A DNA stretch of 64,000 nt, from the NCBI RefSeq assembly GCF_007828045.1, contig NZ_VITN01000010.1:124001-188000 (forward strand), given 5' to 3'. Position numbers and translations under genes: made by a program. The stretch is from Nitrospirillum amazonense. Its GTDB lineage: Bacteria > Pseudomonadota > Alphaproteobacteria > Azospirillales > Azospirillaceae. A model generated the notes under the pieces. That model saw nothing but the letters and a program-made list of their open reading frames with translations, did no database searches and was not told the DNA's origin. Numbering within the stretch: position 1 is the first letter of the stretch; the number at the start of each line of letters is the position of its first letter. Positions 9,211 to 16,847 of this stretch are shown piece after piece.

Positions 9211-11052
9211 ATGGCGCTCAACGACACCCTGCGGCGGGTTACCGACCGCGTCATCCAGCGCAGCGCGGACAGCCGCGCCCGTTACCTGCGGCGCCTGGAC
9301 GCGCAGAAGGGCCAGAGCCCGCGGCGCGGCGCGCTGGGCTGCGGCAACCTGGCCCACGGCTTCGCCGGCTGCGCCGCCGATGACAAGGCTGCGCTGGCGG
9401 GCAACCGCAAATCCAACATCGCCATCGTGTCGGCCTACAACGACATGCTGTCGGCCCACCAGCCGTTCGAGCGCTTCCCCGCCATCATCAAGAAGGCGGC
9501 GCATGAGGCGGGCGTGGTGGCCCAATTCGCCGGCGGCGTCCCAGCCATGTGCGATGGCGTGACCCAGGGCCGCGACGGCATGGAACTGTCGCTGTTCTCC
9601 CGCGATGTCATTGCCCAGGCCACGGCCATCGCCCTGTCGCACGACATGTTCGACGCGGCGCTGTACCTGGGCATCTGCGACAAGATCGTCCCCGGCCTGC
9701 TGATCGGCGCGCTGTCCTTCGGCCATCTGCCGGCGATCTTCGTGCCGGGCGGTCCCATGCCGTCGGGCCTGTCCAATCCGGAGAAGGCGCGCATCCGCCA
9801 GCTGTACGCGGAGGGCAAGGCCACCCGCGACGACCTGCTGGAGGCGGAGTCCAAATCCTACCACTCCCCCGGCACCTGCACCTTCTACGGCACGGCCAAC
9901 TCCAACCAGATGCTGATGGAGATCATGGGCCTGCATCTGCCCGGATCCTCCTTCATCAACCCGAACACCGAGCTGCGCGACGCCCTGACCGTGGCCGCCA
10001 CCCAGCGCGCGGCCCAGTTGACGGAGCAGGCGGGCAACTACCTGCCCATCGGCCGCCTGGTGGATGAGCGCAGCATCGTCAACGCCATCGTGGGCCTGCT
10101 GGCCACGGGCGGGTCGACGAACCACACCCTGCACCTGGTGGCCATCGCGCGCGCCGCAGGCATCCGCATCGACTGGCAGGATTTCAGCGATTTGTCGGGG
10201 GCCGTGCCCCTGCTGGCGCGGGTCTACCCCAACGGCGTGTCGGACGTGAACCATTTCCACGCCGCGGGCGGGCTGCAGTTCCTGATCAGCACCCTACTGG
10301 ACGCCGGCCTGCTGCATGGCGACGTCGCCACGGTGGCCGACGGCACGGAACAGGGCAGCGGCCTGGACGCCTACCGCCATGAGGCCTGGCTGAAGGACGG
10401 CAAGGCCGCCTGGCGCTCCGGCACCCCGCACAGCGCCGACACCACCATCCTGCGCCCCGCCGCGGAACCCTTCGACCCGTCGGGCGGCATCCGCCTGCTG
10501 ACCGGCAACGCCGGCCGCGCCATCATCAAGGTGTCGGCCGTGAAGCCGCAGCACCGCGTCGTCGAGGCGCCGGCCATTGTCTTCGAAAACCAGGACGAGA
10601 TGCTGGCGGCGTTCAAGCGCGGCGAGCTGGAGCGGGACTTCATCGCCGTCGTCCGCTTCCAGGGCCCCGCCGCCAACGGCATGCCGGAACTGCACAAGCT
10701 GACGCCGCCCCTGGGCGTGCTGCAGGACAAGGGCTTCAAGGTGGCGCTGGTCACCGATGGCCGCATGTCCGGCGCCTCGGGCAAGGTGCCCGCCGCCATC
10801 CACCTGACGCCAGAGGCGCTGAAGGGCGGCTCGCTGGCCCGAATCCAGACGGGCGACGTCGTGCGTCTGGACGGTGAGGCCGGCACGCTGGACATCCTGG
10901 TGGACGCGGCCGAGTTCGCCGCCCGTCCGGCCGCGACGCCCGACCTGTCCGCCAACACCTGGGGCACCGGCCGCAACCTGTTCGGGGCCATGCGCGCCCA
11001 CGTGACCGGCGCCGAGGACGGCGCCCATAGCTTCGGAGAGGATTTCGCATGA
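9211..11052 (+). CDS. edd: Phosphogluconate dehydratase
   Basis: A 613-residue IlvD/Edd family [Fe-S] enzyme that dehydrates 6-phosphogluconate to 2-keto-3-deoxy-6-phosphogluconate. Family landmarks are [55 protein letters not shown] and [20 protein letters not shown], whose Cys residues supply the cluster ligands. The C-terminal domain has [19 protein letters not shown]. The start at 9211 ([10 protein letters not shown]) has a good GGAGGA site at 9201-9206; upstream in-frame sequence overlaps zwf and is not coding. Length is normal. It overlaps eda by ATGA, which implies translational coupling and one mRNA. Confidence 0.97.
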   Translation: MALNDTLRRVTDRVIQRSADSRARYLRRLDAQKGQSPRRGALGCGNLAHGFAGCAADDKAALAGNRKSNIAIVSAYNDMLSAHQPFERFPAIIKKAAHEAGVVAQFAGGVPAMCDGVTQGRDGMELSLFSRDVIAQATAIALSHDMFDAALYLGICDKIVPGLLIGALSFGHLPAIFVPGGPMPSGLSNPEKARIRQLYAEGKATRDDLLEAESKSYHSPGTCTFYGTANSNQMLMEIMGLHLPGSSFINPNTELRDALTVAATQRAAQLTEQAGNYLPIGRLVDERSIVNAIVGLLATGGSTNHTLHLVAIARAAGIRIDWQDFSDLSGAVPLLARVYPNGVSDVNHFHAAGGLQFLISTLLDAGLLHGDVATVADGTEQGSGLDAYRHEAWLKDGKAAWRSGTPHSADTTILRPAAEPFDPSGGIRLLTGNAGRAIIKVSAVKPQHRVVEAPAIVFENQDEMLAAFKRGELERDFIAVVRFQGPAANGMPELHKLTPPLGVLQDKGFKVALVTDGRMSGASGKVPAAIHLTPEALKGGSLARIQTGDVVRLDGEAGTLDILVDAAEFAARPAATPDLSANTWGTGRNLFGAMRAHVTGAEDGAHSFGEDFA

Positions 11053-11690
11053 GTTCGCAGAGCAAGTACGGCGTGGGCGAAATCCTGGCGCTGGGCCCCG
11101 TCGTTCCCGTCCTGATCATCGAGAAGGTCGAGGATGCCCTGCCGCTGGCCGAGGCCCTGGTCGAGGGCGGCGTGCGGGTGTTGGAAGTGACCCTGCGGAC
11201 CGAGGCCGCGCTGGCCGCCATCGAAACCATCGCCGCCAAGGTGCCGGATGCCGTGGTCGGCGCCGGCACGGTGGTGACGCCGGACCAGGTGGGCCGCGTG
11301 CGCGACGCCGGGTCGCAGTTCATCGTCAGCCCCGGCTGCTACCCCGCCCTGCTGGATGAGGTGCTGGCCCAGGGCGTGCCCTTCCTGCCCGGCACCGCCA
11401 CCCCGTCCGAGGTCATGGCCCTGCAGGCCCGCGGCCTGCGTCATGTGAAGCTGTTCCCGGCCGAGGCCGTGGGCGGCCTGAAGCTGATCAAGTCGCTGGC
11501 CTCGCCCCTGCCGGGCGTCACCTTCTGCCCCACGGGCGGCATCACCGTGAAGACGGCGCCCGATTACCTGGCCCAGCCCAACGTCGCCTGCGTCGGCGGC
11601 TCGTGGCTGACCCCGGCGGACCTGGTGGCGGCCAAGGATTGGGCCGGCATCACCAAGCTGGCGCGCGAGGCCTCGGCCCTGCGGGGCTGA
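11049..11690 (+). CDS. eda: 2-keto-3-deoxy-6-phosphogluconate aldolase
   Basis: A 213-residue class I aldolase that splits KDPG into pyruvate and glyceraldehyde-3-phosphate, the last step of the Entner-Doudoroff route. The Schiff-base Lys is in [12 protein letters not shown], the catalytic Glu in [11 protein letters not shown], and [10 protein letters not shown] and [11 protein letters not shown] are the usual phosphate-side loops. The ATG overlaps the edd stop (ATGA), so the two are co-translated. A strong terminator follows 26 bases after the stop, closing the unit. Confidence 0.97.
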   Translation: MSSQSKYGVGEILALGPVVPVLIIEKVEDALPLAEALVEGGVRVLEVTLRTEAALAAIETIAAKVPDAVVGAGTVVTPDQVGRVRDAGSQFIVSPGCYPALLDEVLAQGVPFLPGTATPSEVMALQARGLRHVKLFPAEAVGGLKLIKSLASPLPGVTFCPTGGITVKTAPDYLAQPNVACVGGSWLTPADLVAAKDWAGITKLAREASALRG

Positions 11691-11715
11691 GCCAACGTTT
11701 TCGTTTTTCATGTGA

Positions 11716-11746
11716 TCGCCCGGCCCTATGGCCGGGCGATTGTCGT
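11716..11746 (+). terminator. Rho-independent terminator after eda
   Basis: TCGCCCGGCC (11716-11725) pairs perfectly with GGCCGGGCGA (11730-11739) across a 4-base loop, followed by TTGTCGTTT. It ends the zwf-edd-eda unit and separates it from the sigma-factor unit. Confidence 0.88.
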
Positions 11747-11761
11747 TTGGGGGTTATGATG

Positions 11762-11860
11762 CCACGGCACGAGAGGTTGACTCGTGCCGCGGTAGCCACG
11801 CGACCGTGGGTGCCGGAGCGAGGACCGCAGGGGGCATTTGGGAGGTCACGACCAAATGCC
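11762..11860 (+). ncRNA. Candidate structured RNA or leader: three consecutive stem-loops
   Basis: Three hairpins stand in a row with no reading frame. Hairpin 1 is CGGCACGAG (11765-11773) with CTCGTGCCG (11781-11789), a perfect 9 bp stem with a 7-base loop, extended beyond one A-C mismatch. Hairpin 2 is CCACG-CGAC-CGTGG (11796-11809). Hairpin 3 is GGCATTTGG (11833-11841) with CCAAATGCC (11852-11860). None has a T-run after it. They lie between the eda terminator and the ECF sigma gene, starting about 180 bases before its start codon. They could be the sigma-gene leader, a small RNA on either strand, or a protein-binding array. The strand is assumed. Confidence 0.4.
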
Positions 11861-11942
11861 GCGCGTATGGCGCCCAATTCCTAAATTTTCATGACAGATG
11901 GCAGGGTTCACCGTCGGCGCGCATCTAATGGCGGAAGGTTAG

Positions 11943-12575
11943 ATGGGCGGATCGATGTTGAAATCAGCAAAGCGGATAACGGATGAGCGGGCGCGCTGGC
12001 TGGCCGTCAACGTCGTCCCGCATGAACCGGCGTTGCGATCCTGGTTGAAGCGCAAGGCGTCGCTGCGGTTCGACATCGACGACGTGGTGCAGGAGACCTA
12101 TGCCATCCTGGCCACCAAGGCCACCGTCGATACCATCAACGACCCCAAGACCTACGCGTTCCAGGTGGCCTATTCCGTCATCCTGCAGCAGCTGCGCCAT
12201 TCCCGCGTGGTGCCCATCACCGCCGTGGCCGACATCGGCACCCTGGAAACGGTGATGGATGAGCCCTCGCCGGAGGACACGGTGCTGGCCCGGTTCGAGC
12301 TGGAGCATGTGCAGCGCGCCATCGAGGCCCTGCCGCGCAAGACCCGCGCGGCCTTCGTCATGCGCCGGGTGGAGGGGCTGTCGCAGCAGGAGATCGCGCG
12401 CCGCATGAACCTCTCGGAACACACCATCCAGAAGCACGTGGCGCGGGGCATCAAGCTGCTGCTGGCCCAATTCGGCCGCGATGGGTCGGATGGGGCGGCG
12501 AAGTCGCCGGCGGACAAGAAGAAGACAGGGTTGGAAGAGCGTGATCACGCACAGGCCAAGCGCAAAGTCCATTGA
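11943..12575 (+). CDS. ECF-type RNA polymerase sigma factor (FecI-like)
   Basis: A 210-residue sigma factor with region 2 around DIDDVVQETYAILATKA (about residues 40-58) and region 4 with the helix-turn-helix VEGLSQQEIARRMNLSEHTI (about 140-162). The acidic linker and the neighbour order sigma / FecR-like anti-sigma / TonB receptor are those of FecI-type cell-surface signalling. The C-terminal tail (about 178-210) is basic, low-complexity and overlaps the next gene by 35 bases. ATG codons at 11943 and 11955 are both possible; GGAAGG precedes the first. The expected target is the receptor gene 1.2 kb downstream. The signal that activates it cannot be read from sequence. Confidence 0.9.
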   Translation: MGGSMLKSAKRITDERARWLAVNVVPHEPALRSWLKRKASLRFDIDDVVQETYAILATKATVDTINDPKTYAFQVAYSVILQQLRHSRVVPITAVADIGTLETVMDEPSPEDTVLARFELEHVQRAIEALPRKTRAAFVMRRVEGLSQQEIARRMNLSEHTIQKHVARGIKLLLAQFGRDGSDGAAKSPADKKKTGLEERDHAQAKRKVH

Positions 12576-13590
12576 TGAGGCGGCGGCCCGCTGGGTCGCC
12601 CGCCTGGACGCCGGCGCGCTGACACCGGCGGAAGATACCGAACTGACGGCGTGGCTGGACAGCGACACCCGCTGCGTCGGGGCGATGGCGCGCGCCCAGG
12701 CCTATTTCGTCAGCCCGCGCATGGAACTGGCCATGCGCATCCTGCGCCGGCCCCCGGCGCCGTCCGTGACCCAGTGGGGCACGCTGCCGCGCCGCGCCGT
12801 GCTGATGGGGGCGGCCGCGTCCGTCCTGGGCGCCGCCGTTCTCATCCGCCGCCCGGCGCCGGCCGCCGGCCGCCGTTATGCCTCCGAGGTAGGGGAGGTG
12901 CGGCGCATCCCGCTGCCCGACGGATCCAAGATCACCCTGAACACCGACAGCGTGCTGGAGGTCGACTACCGCGAGGACAGCCGCACCATCCGCCTGCTGA
13001 AGGGCGAGGCCTATTTCGAGGTGGCCAAGAACCCCGACCGGCCCTTCGTCGTCGAGGGTCCCAAGGCCCAGGCGCGGGCCGTTGGCACCGCCTATGCCGT
13101 GCGGCTGGAGGATGACAAGGGCGGCATGCGCGTGCAGGTGACCAGTGGCCGGGTGGCGGTGGAACTGCCGCCGCAGGCCCCACCGGCCACGGCCTGGCAG
13201 GCGCTGGAACGGCTGTGGACGCCATCGACCGGCGCCACCAACGGCACCCACGTCACGGCTAACCAGGAGGCGGAGGTGCGCATCGGCCTGAACGCCGCCG
13301 GCGTGGAGGAGGTGCAGGTCTCCCTGCGCGACGTGGCACCGGGCGCCCTGGGCCGCAGCCTGATGTGGCGCGAGGGCCTGTTGTCCTTCGAGGGCGTGAC
13401 CCTGGCGGAGGCGGCGGCCGAATTCGCCCGTTATTCCGTCCAGAAGATCGTGGTGAAGGGGGCGCCGGCGCATGAGCGCATCTCCGGCCTGTTCGCCGCC
13501 ACCGACCCGGCCGGTTTCGCCCGGGCCATCGCCCTAGGCCTGCGCATCAAGAGCAAGCGGGAAGGGGACGTCATCACCCTTTATAAATAA
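12541..13590 (+). CDS. FecR-like anti-sigma/sigma-regulator protein
   Basis: A 349-residue membrane regulator. Residues about 10-50 form the FecR N-terminal domain that holds the sigma factor (AARWVARLDAGALTPAED), a single membrane segment follows at about 80-100 (RRAVLMGAAASVLGAAVLI), then the periplasmic FecR domain with VRRIPLPDGSKITLNTDSVL and GEAYFEVAKNPDRPFVV, and a C-terminal STN-like (DUF4974) domain near ISGLFAATDPAGFARAI. I choose the GTG at 12541 because GGAAGAG stands just before it; the longer open frame upstream gives an Arg-rich non-homologous stretch. It overlaps the sigma gene, so the pair is translationally coupled. It relays occupancy of the receptor across the membrane. 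Confidence 0.88.
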   Translation: MITHRPSAKSIDEAAARWVARLDAGALTPAEDTELTAWLDSDTRCVGAMARAQAYFVSPRMELAMRILRRPPAPSVTQWGTLPRRAVLMGAAASVLGAAVLIRRPAPAAGRRYASEVGEVRRIPLPDGSKITLNTDSVLEVDYREDSRTIRLLKGEAYFEVAKNPDRPFVVEGPKAQARAVGTAYAVRLEDDKGGMRVQVTSGRVAVELPPQAPPATAWQALERLWTPSTGATNGTHVTANQEAEVRIGLNAAGVEEVQVSLRDVAPGALGRSLMWREGLLSFEGVTLAEAAAEFARYSVQKIVVKGAPAHERISGLFAATDPAGFARAIALGLRIKSKREGDVITLYK

Positions 13591-13656
13591 GGCCAGAACG
13601 CAGATGAACGGCCATGACGCGAAGTCGAAATGCCTGCGTCATCCAAATTAAACAAA

Positions 13657-13685
13657 GGAAACAGCAAAATATAAAAGTTTCATTA
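13657..13685 (+). promoter_or_regulatory. Possible ECF-type promoter of the receptor gene
   Basis: GGAAAC at 13657-13662 resembles an ECF -35 element and is followed by an AT-rich spacer and TTCATT near 13679-13684. It is in the right place for a sigma factor that controls the receptor. The -10 region is weakly defined, so the assignment is tentative. Confidence 0.25.
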
Positions 13686-13719
13686 CGGATGGCTTGGTTG
13701 GCTCCCGAAAATAATCTAA

Positions 13720-13744
13720 GGGGCGTGAGGGCGATGAACGCCCC
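13720..13744 (+). promoter_or_regulatory. Hairpin in the leader of the TonB receptor gene
   Basis: GGGGCGT (13720-13726) pairs perfectly with ACGCCCC (13738-13744) across an 11-base loop, about 45 bases before the receptor start. No T-run follows. It may be an mRNA leader structure; no known riboswitch pattern is apparent. Confidence 0.4.
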
Positions 13745-13789
13745 ACGATTGGCAGTCAGACACTGATATTGCTGGGGGAGTCAGTGAGA

Positions 13790-16726
13790 ATGTTTAAGTC
13801 TTTGCGCCCGATGCTGCTGTGCGGCGCGGCGTCCGCCGTCATCGCGTTCAGCGCGCCCGCCGTGGCCCAGACGCGCAGCTTCGACCTGCCGGCCCAGCCG
13901 GCGGTCAGCGCCATCCCCGCCTTCGCCAAGCAGGCCGGTATCCAGATCGTGGCGCCGGCGGGCCAGCTGGACGGCATCAGCACCCAGGCCATCCATGGCG
14001 AGCTGGATCGCAAGAAGGCCTTGGCCACCCTGTTGCAGGGCACGCCCCTGGTGGTGTCGTCCGACGACGGCGCCGTGGTGGTCCTGCAGGTGGGGACGCC
14101 GGCCAAGGCCCCGGTCACCGCGCCCAAGCCGCAGGCGCGCGTCAATGACGACCCGCTGGAGGAGGTGGTGGTCACCAGCTTCCGGGAAAGCCTGGCGCAG
14201 GCCAAGGCCCTGAAGCGCGAGGCCGTCGGCTCGGAGGAGGTGATCGTCGCGGAAGACATCGCCGCGTTTCCCGACCTGAACCTGGCGGAATCGCTGCAGC
14301 GCGTGCCCGGCGTGACCATCAACCGCGATTCCGGCGAAGGCCGCCAGATCACCCTGCGCGGCCTGGGCCCGGACTTCACCCGCACCCAGCTGAACGGCAT
14401 GGAAGTGCTGGGCAATACGGCTTCGGGCATGGACAACCGCGGCGCCGTCAGCCGCACCCGCAGCTTCGATTACAGCCTGTTCGCCTCCGAGCTGTTCGAC
14501 CGCGTGACCGTCGAGAAGTCCTACGCCGCCGAACAGGATGAGGGCGGCATCGGCGGTACGGTGGGCCTCAGCACCGCCAAGCCCTTCGACTATGACGGCT
14601 TCAAGGCCGTGTTTTCCGCCAAGGGTCAGAACAACAGCAACACCGACAGCGTGACGCCCCGCATGGTGGGCCTGCTGTCCAACCGCTGGGGCGACTTCGG
14701 CGCCCTGGTGTCGGTGGCCTACAGCACCAACGACAGCAACGAATACGGCTACCGCAACTGGGGCTGGAGCCAGATCAAGGTGAACCCGGCCAACATCGGC
14801 CCGGGGGTCAGCGCCGCCGATGCCGCCAAGATGGAATCCGGCACCATCTACGCTCCGCAGGCCGATACCTATTCCACCTGGTTCGACCACCGCACCCGCC
14901 TGGGTAGCACGCTGGCCCTGCAGTACGAGCCGGAGAACGGCCTGAAGCTGGGCTTCGACGCCCTGTACAGCCGCCTGACCAACGACCGCAAGGACTACGC
15001 CATGGCGGCGGGCGGCACCAATGCCCTGACCGGCAATGTGTCGGGGACCCAGGTGCTGCAGTCGGCCGTCATCCAGGGCAACACCCTGGTGGCCGCCAAC
15101 TATACCGGCGTGGACATGCGCAATGAGTACAACACCGAGAGCGACAGCACCGAGTTCTACCAGACGGTGCTGCACGGGTCCGACCAGATCACCGACCGGC
15201 TGCTGGTGAAGGGGATGGTGGGCTACTCCCGCTCCGACTACGAGCTGCCCTACTTCGACAAGGTGTTCCTGGAGGCGAAGAACCAGGGCATCGGCTTCGA
15301 CGACCGCACCACCATGCCGGTCAACACCTACGGCTTCAACACCACCGACCCGTCGCTGTGGAATCTGATGCGCCTGGACACCCAGGCCAACAAGATCGTC
15401 AATTCCTACAAGAACGCCAAGCTGGACTTCGAATACGCGCTGACCGACAGCTCCACCATCAAGACCGGCTTCGAATACAAACGCTTCGAGGATGAAGGCG
15501 CGCAGTACAACAACAAGGTCTTCTACAACGTCCCGGCGGACAGGGCGATCCCGGCCAGCACCAAGTACACCGTGCCCTACGACACCCTGGTGCCCTATAT
15601 CGTCGGCGACGTGGACGCCATCTACAAGCTGATCGGCCAGACGCGGGATATCGAAAACGCCAAGTTCCTGTCGCCGGGCTCGGACTATCACGTCACGGAA
15701 GACACCAAGGGCGGCTATATCCAGTACGACCTGGACACGGATGTCATGGAGCGGCGGCTGAAGGCCAATGTCGGCTTGCGCTATTACTCCACCGACCTGA
15801 CCTCCGCCGGTTCGGTCAACTCCGGCGGCGTGTTGAAGCCGGTGACGGTGCCGCACACCTACAGCGGCGTGCTGCCGGCCGCCAACCTGGCCTATTTCGT
15901 GGAGCCGGACCTGGTGGCGCGCCTCAGCGCCAACCGCAACATCAGCCGCCCGGCCCTGTCCGACCTGCAGGCCGCCGGCACCATCACCACCGCGCCCTTC
16001 GGCGGCAGCCTGACCATCGGCAATCCCGACCTGAAGCCCTTCACGGCCGACGCGGTGGAAGGCTCGCTGGAGTACTACGACGGCAAGGTCGGCTTCGTAT
16101 CCATCGGCGCCTTTTACAAGAAGCTGAACTCCTTCATCAGCGCCACCACGGTGACGGAACCGTATTCCGCCACCGGCTATCCGCTGTCCTTCCTGCTGCC
16201 GGGGCAGACCGGCGCCACGCCCTACAACGTTTCCCAGCCGGTGAACGTCTCCGGCGCCAGCATCAAGGGCGTGGAAGTGGCGGTGCAGCGCGACTTCGAC
16301 TTCCTGCCCGCCCCCTTCAACCATCTGGGCATGGTCGCCAACGGCACCTTCGCCGACGGCAGCTCGCCCGCCATCATCAACGGCAAGTCCTATGACCTGC
16401 CGCTGGTGAACCTGTCGCGCTTCTCGGCCAACGCCACGCTGTACTACGAGACCGAGACCTGGGGCGTGCGCATTTCCGAGGCCTACCGCAGCCAGTACCT
16501 GGACAGCATCGGCGGCAACGGCAACGTGGGCGAGGCCTATGAGCCGACCAACAACGTCGACTTCTCCGCCCACTACAACGTCACCCCGCACGTCAAGGTG
16601 ACGCTGGAGGGCCTGAACCTGACCGATGAGCACATCGTGCAGTTCACCGACCTGACCGCGCATCGCATCGAGGTCAACACCTCCAGCGGCCGCACCTTCC
16701 TGTGGGGCGTGACCTGCGAGTTCTAA
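13790..16726 (+). CDS. TonB-dependent receptor with N-terminal STN signalling domain
   Basis: A 978-residue outer-membrane receptor. Residues 1-27 are a signal peptide ending SAPAVAQ. Residues about 30-85 are a secretin/TonB short N-terminal (STN) domain, which passes the ligand signal to the FecR-like protein. A TonB-box-like DPLEEVVVTS follows, then the plug (about 145-260, with LAESLQRVPGVTINRDSGEG and ITLRGLGPDFTRTQLNGMEV) and a 22-strand barrel ending in Phe (WGVTCEF), the usual outer-membrane C-terminus. The plug resembles the Xanthomonas/Caulobacter-type receptors often used for glycans. The ATG at 13790 is preferred because GGGGGAG precedes it. Its ligand is unknown; no glycoside hydrolase or siderophore gene is adjacent. 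Confidence 0.92.
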   Translation: MFKSLRPMLLCGAASAVIAFSAPAVAQTRSFDLPAQPAVSAIPAFAKQAGIQIVAPAGQLDGISTQAIHGELDRKKALATLLQGTPLVVSSDDGAVVVLQVGTPAKAPVTAPKPQARVNDDPLEEVVVTSFRESLAQAKALKREAVGSEEVIVAEDIAAFPDLNLAESLQRVPGVTINRDSGEGRQITLRGLGPDFTRTQLNGMEVLGNTASGMDNRGAVSRTRSFDYSLFASELFDRVTVEKSYAAEQDEGGIGGTVGLSTAKPFDYDGFKAVFSAKGQNNSNTDSVTPRMVGLLSNRWGDFGALVSVAYSTNDSNEYGYRNWGWSQIKVNPANIGPGVSAADAAKMESGTIYAPQADTYSTWFDHRTRLGSTLALQYEPENGLKLGFDALYSRLTNDRKDYAMAAGGTNALTGNVSGTQVLQSAVIQGNTLVAANYTGVDMRNEYNTESDSTEFYQTVLHGSDQITDRLLVKGMVGYSRSDYELPYFDKVFLEAKNQGIGFDDRTTMPVNTYGFNTTDPSLWNLMRLDTQANKIVNSYKNAKLDFEYALTDSSTIKTGFEYKRFEDEGAQYNNKVFYNVPADRAIPASTKYTVPYDTLVPYIVGDVDAIYKLIGQTRDIENAKFLSPGSDYHVTEDTKGGYIQYDLDTDVMERRLKANVGLRYYSTDLTSAGSVNSGGVLKPVTVPHTYSGVLPAANLAYFVEPDLVARLSANRNISRPALSDLQAAGTITTAPFGGSLTIGNPDLKPFTADAVEGSLEYYDGKVGFVSIGAFYKKLNSFISATTVTEPYSATGYPLSFLLPGQTGATPYNVSQPVNVSGASIKGVEVAVQRDFDFLPAPFNHLGMVANGTFADGSSPAIINGKSYDLPLVNLSRFSANATLYYETETWGVRISEAYRSQYLDSIGGNGNVGEAYEPTNNVDFSAHYNVTPHVKVTLEGLNLTDEHIVQFTDLTAHRIEVNTSSGRTFLWGVTCEF

Positions 16727-16760
16727 GAACCTAAACCAACTTGGCAGTTGGGTTTCAGAG

Positions 16761-16792
16761 GGCGCCGGCGGGCCACCGCCGGCGCCTTTCCC
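16761..16792 (+). terminator. Rho-independent terminator after the TonB receptor
   Basis: GGCGCCGGCGG (16761-16771) and CCGCCGGCGCC (16776-16786) form a perfect 11 bp stem with a 4-base loop, followed by TTTCCCTTT. A smaller hairpin AACCAAC/GTTGGGTT lies just upstream (about 16734-16754). Confidence 0.85.
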
Positions 16793-16847
16793 TTTCGCGA
16801 CATCGGGGACACTTGCCGCGACACCGGGCGCCCGGCACAGTGCGGGC

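Noticed and set aside
12481..12540. Longer start for the FecR-like gene.
   Set aside because: The extra 20 residues are nearly all Arg and lie inside the sigma gene; the GTG at 12541 has a proper ribosome site.
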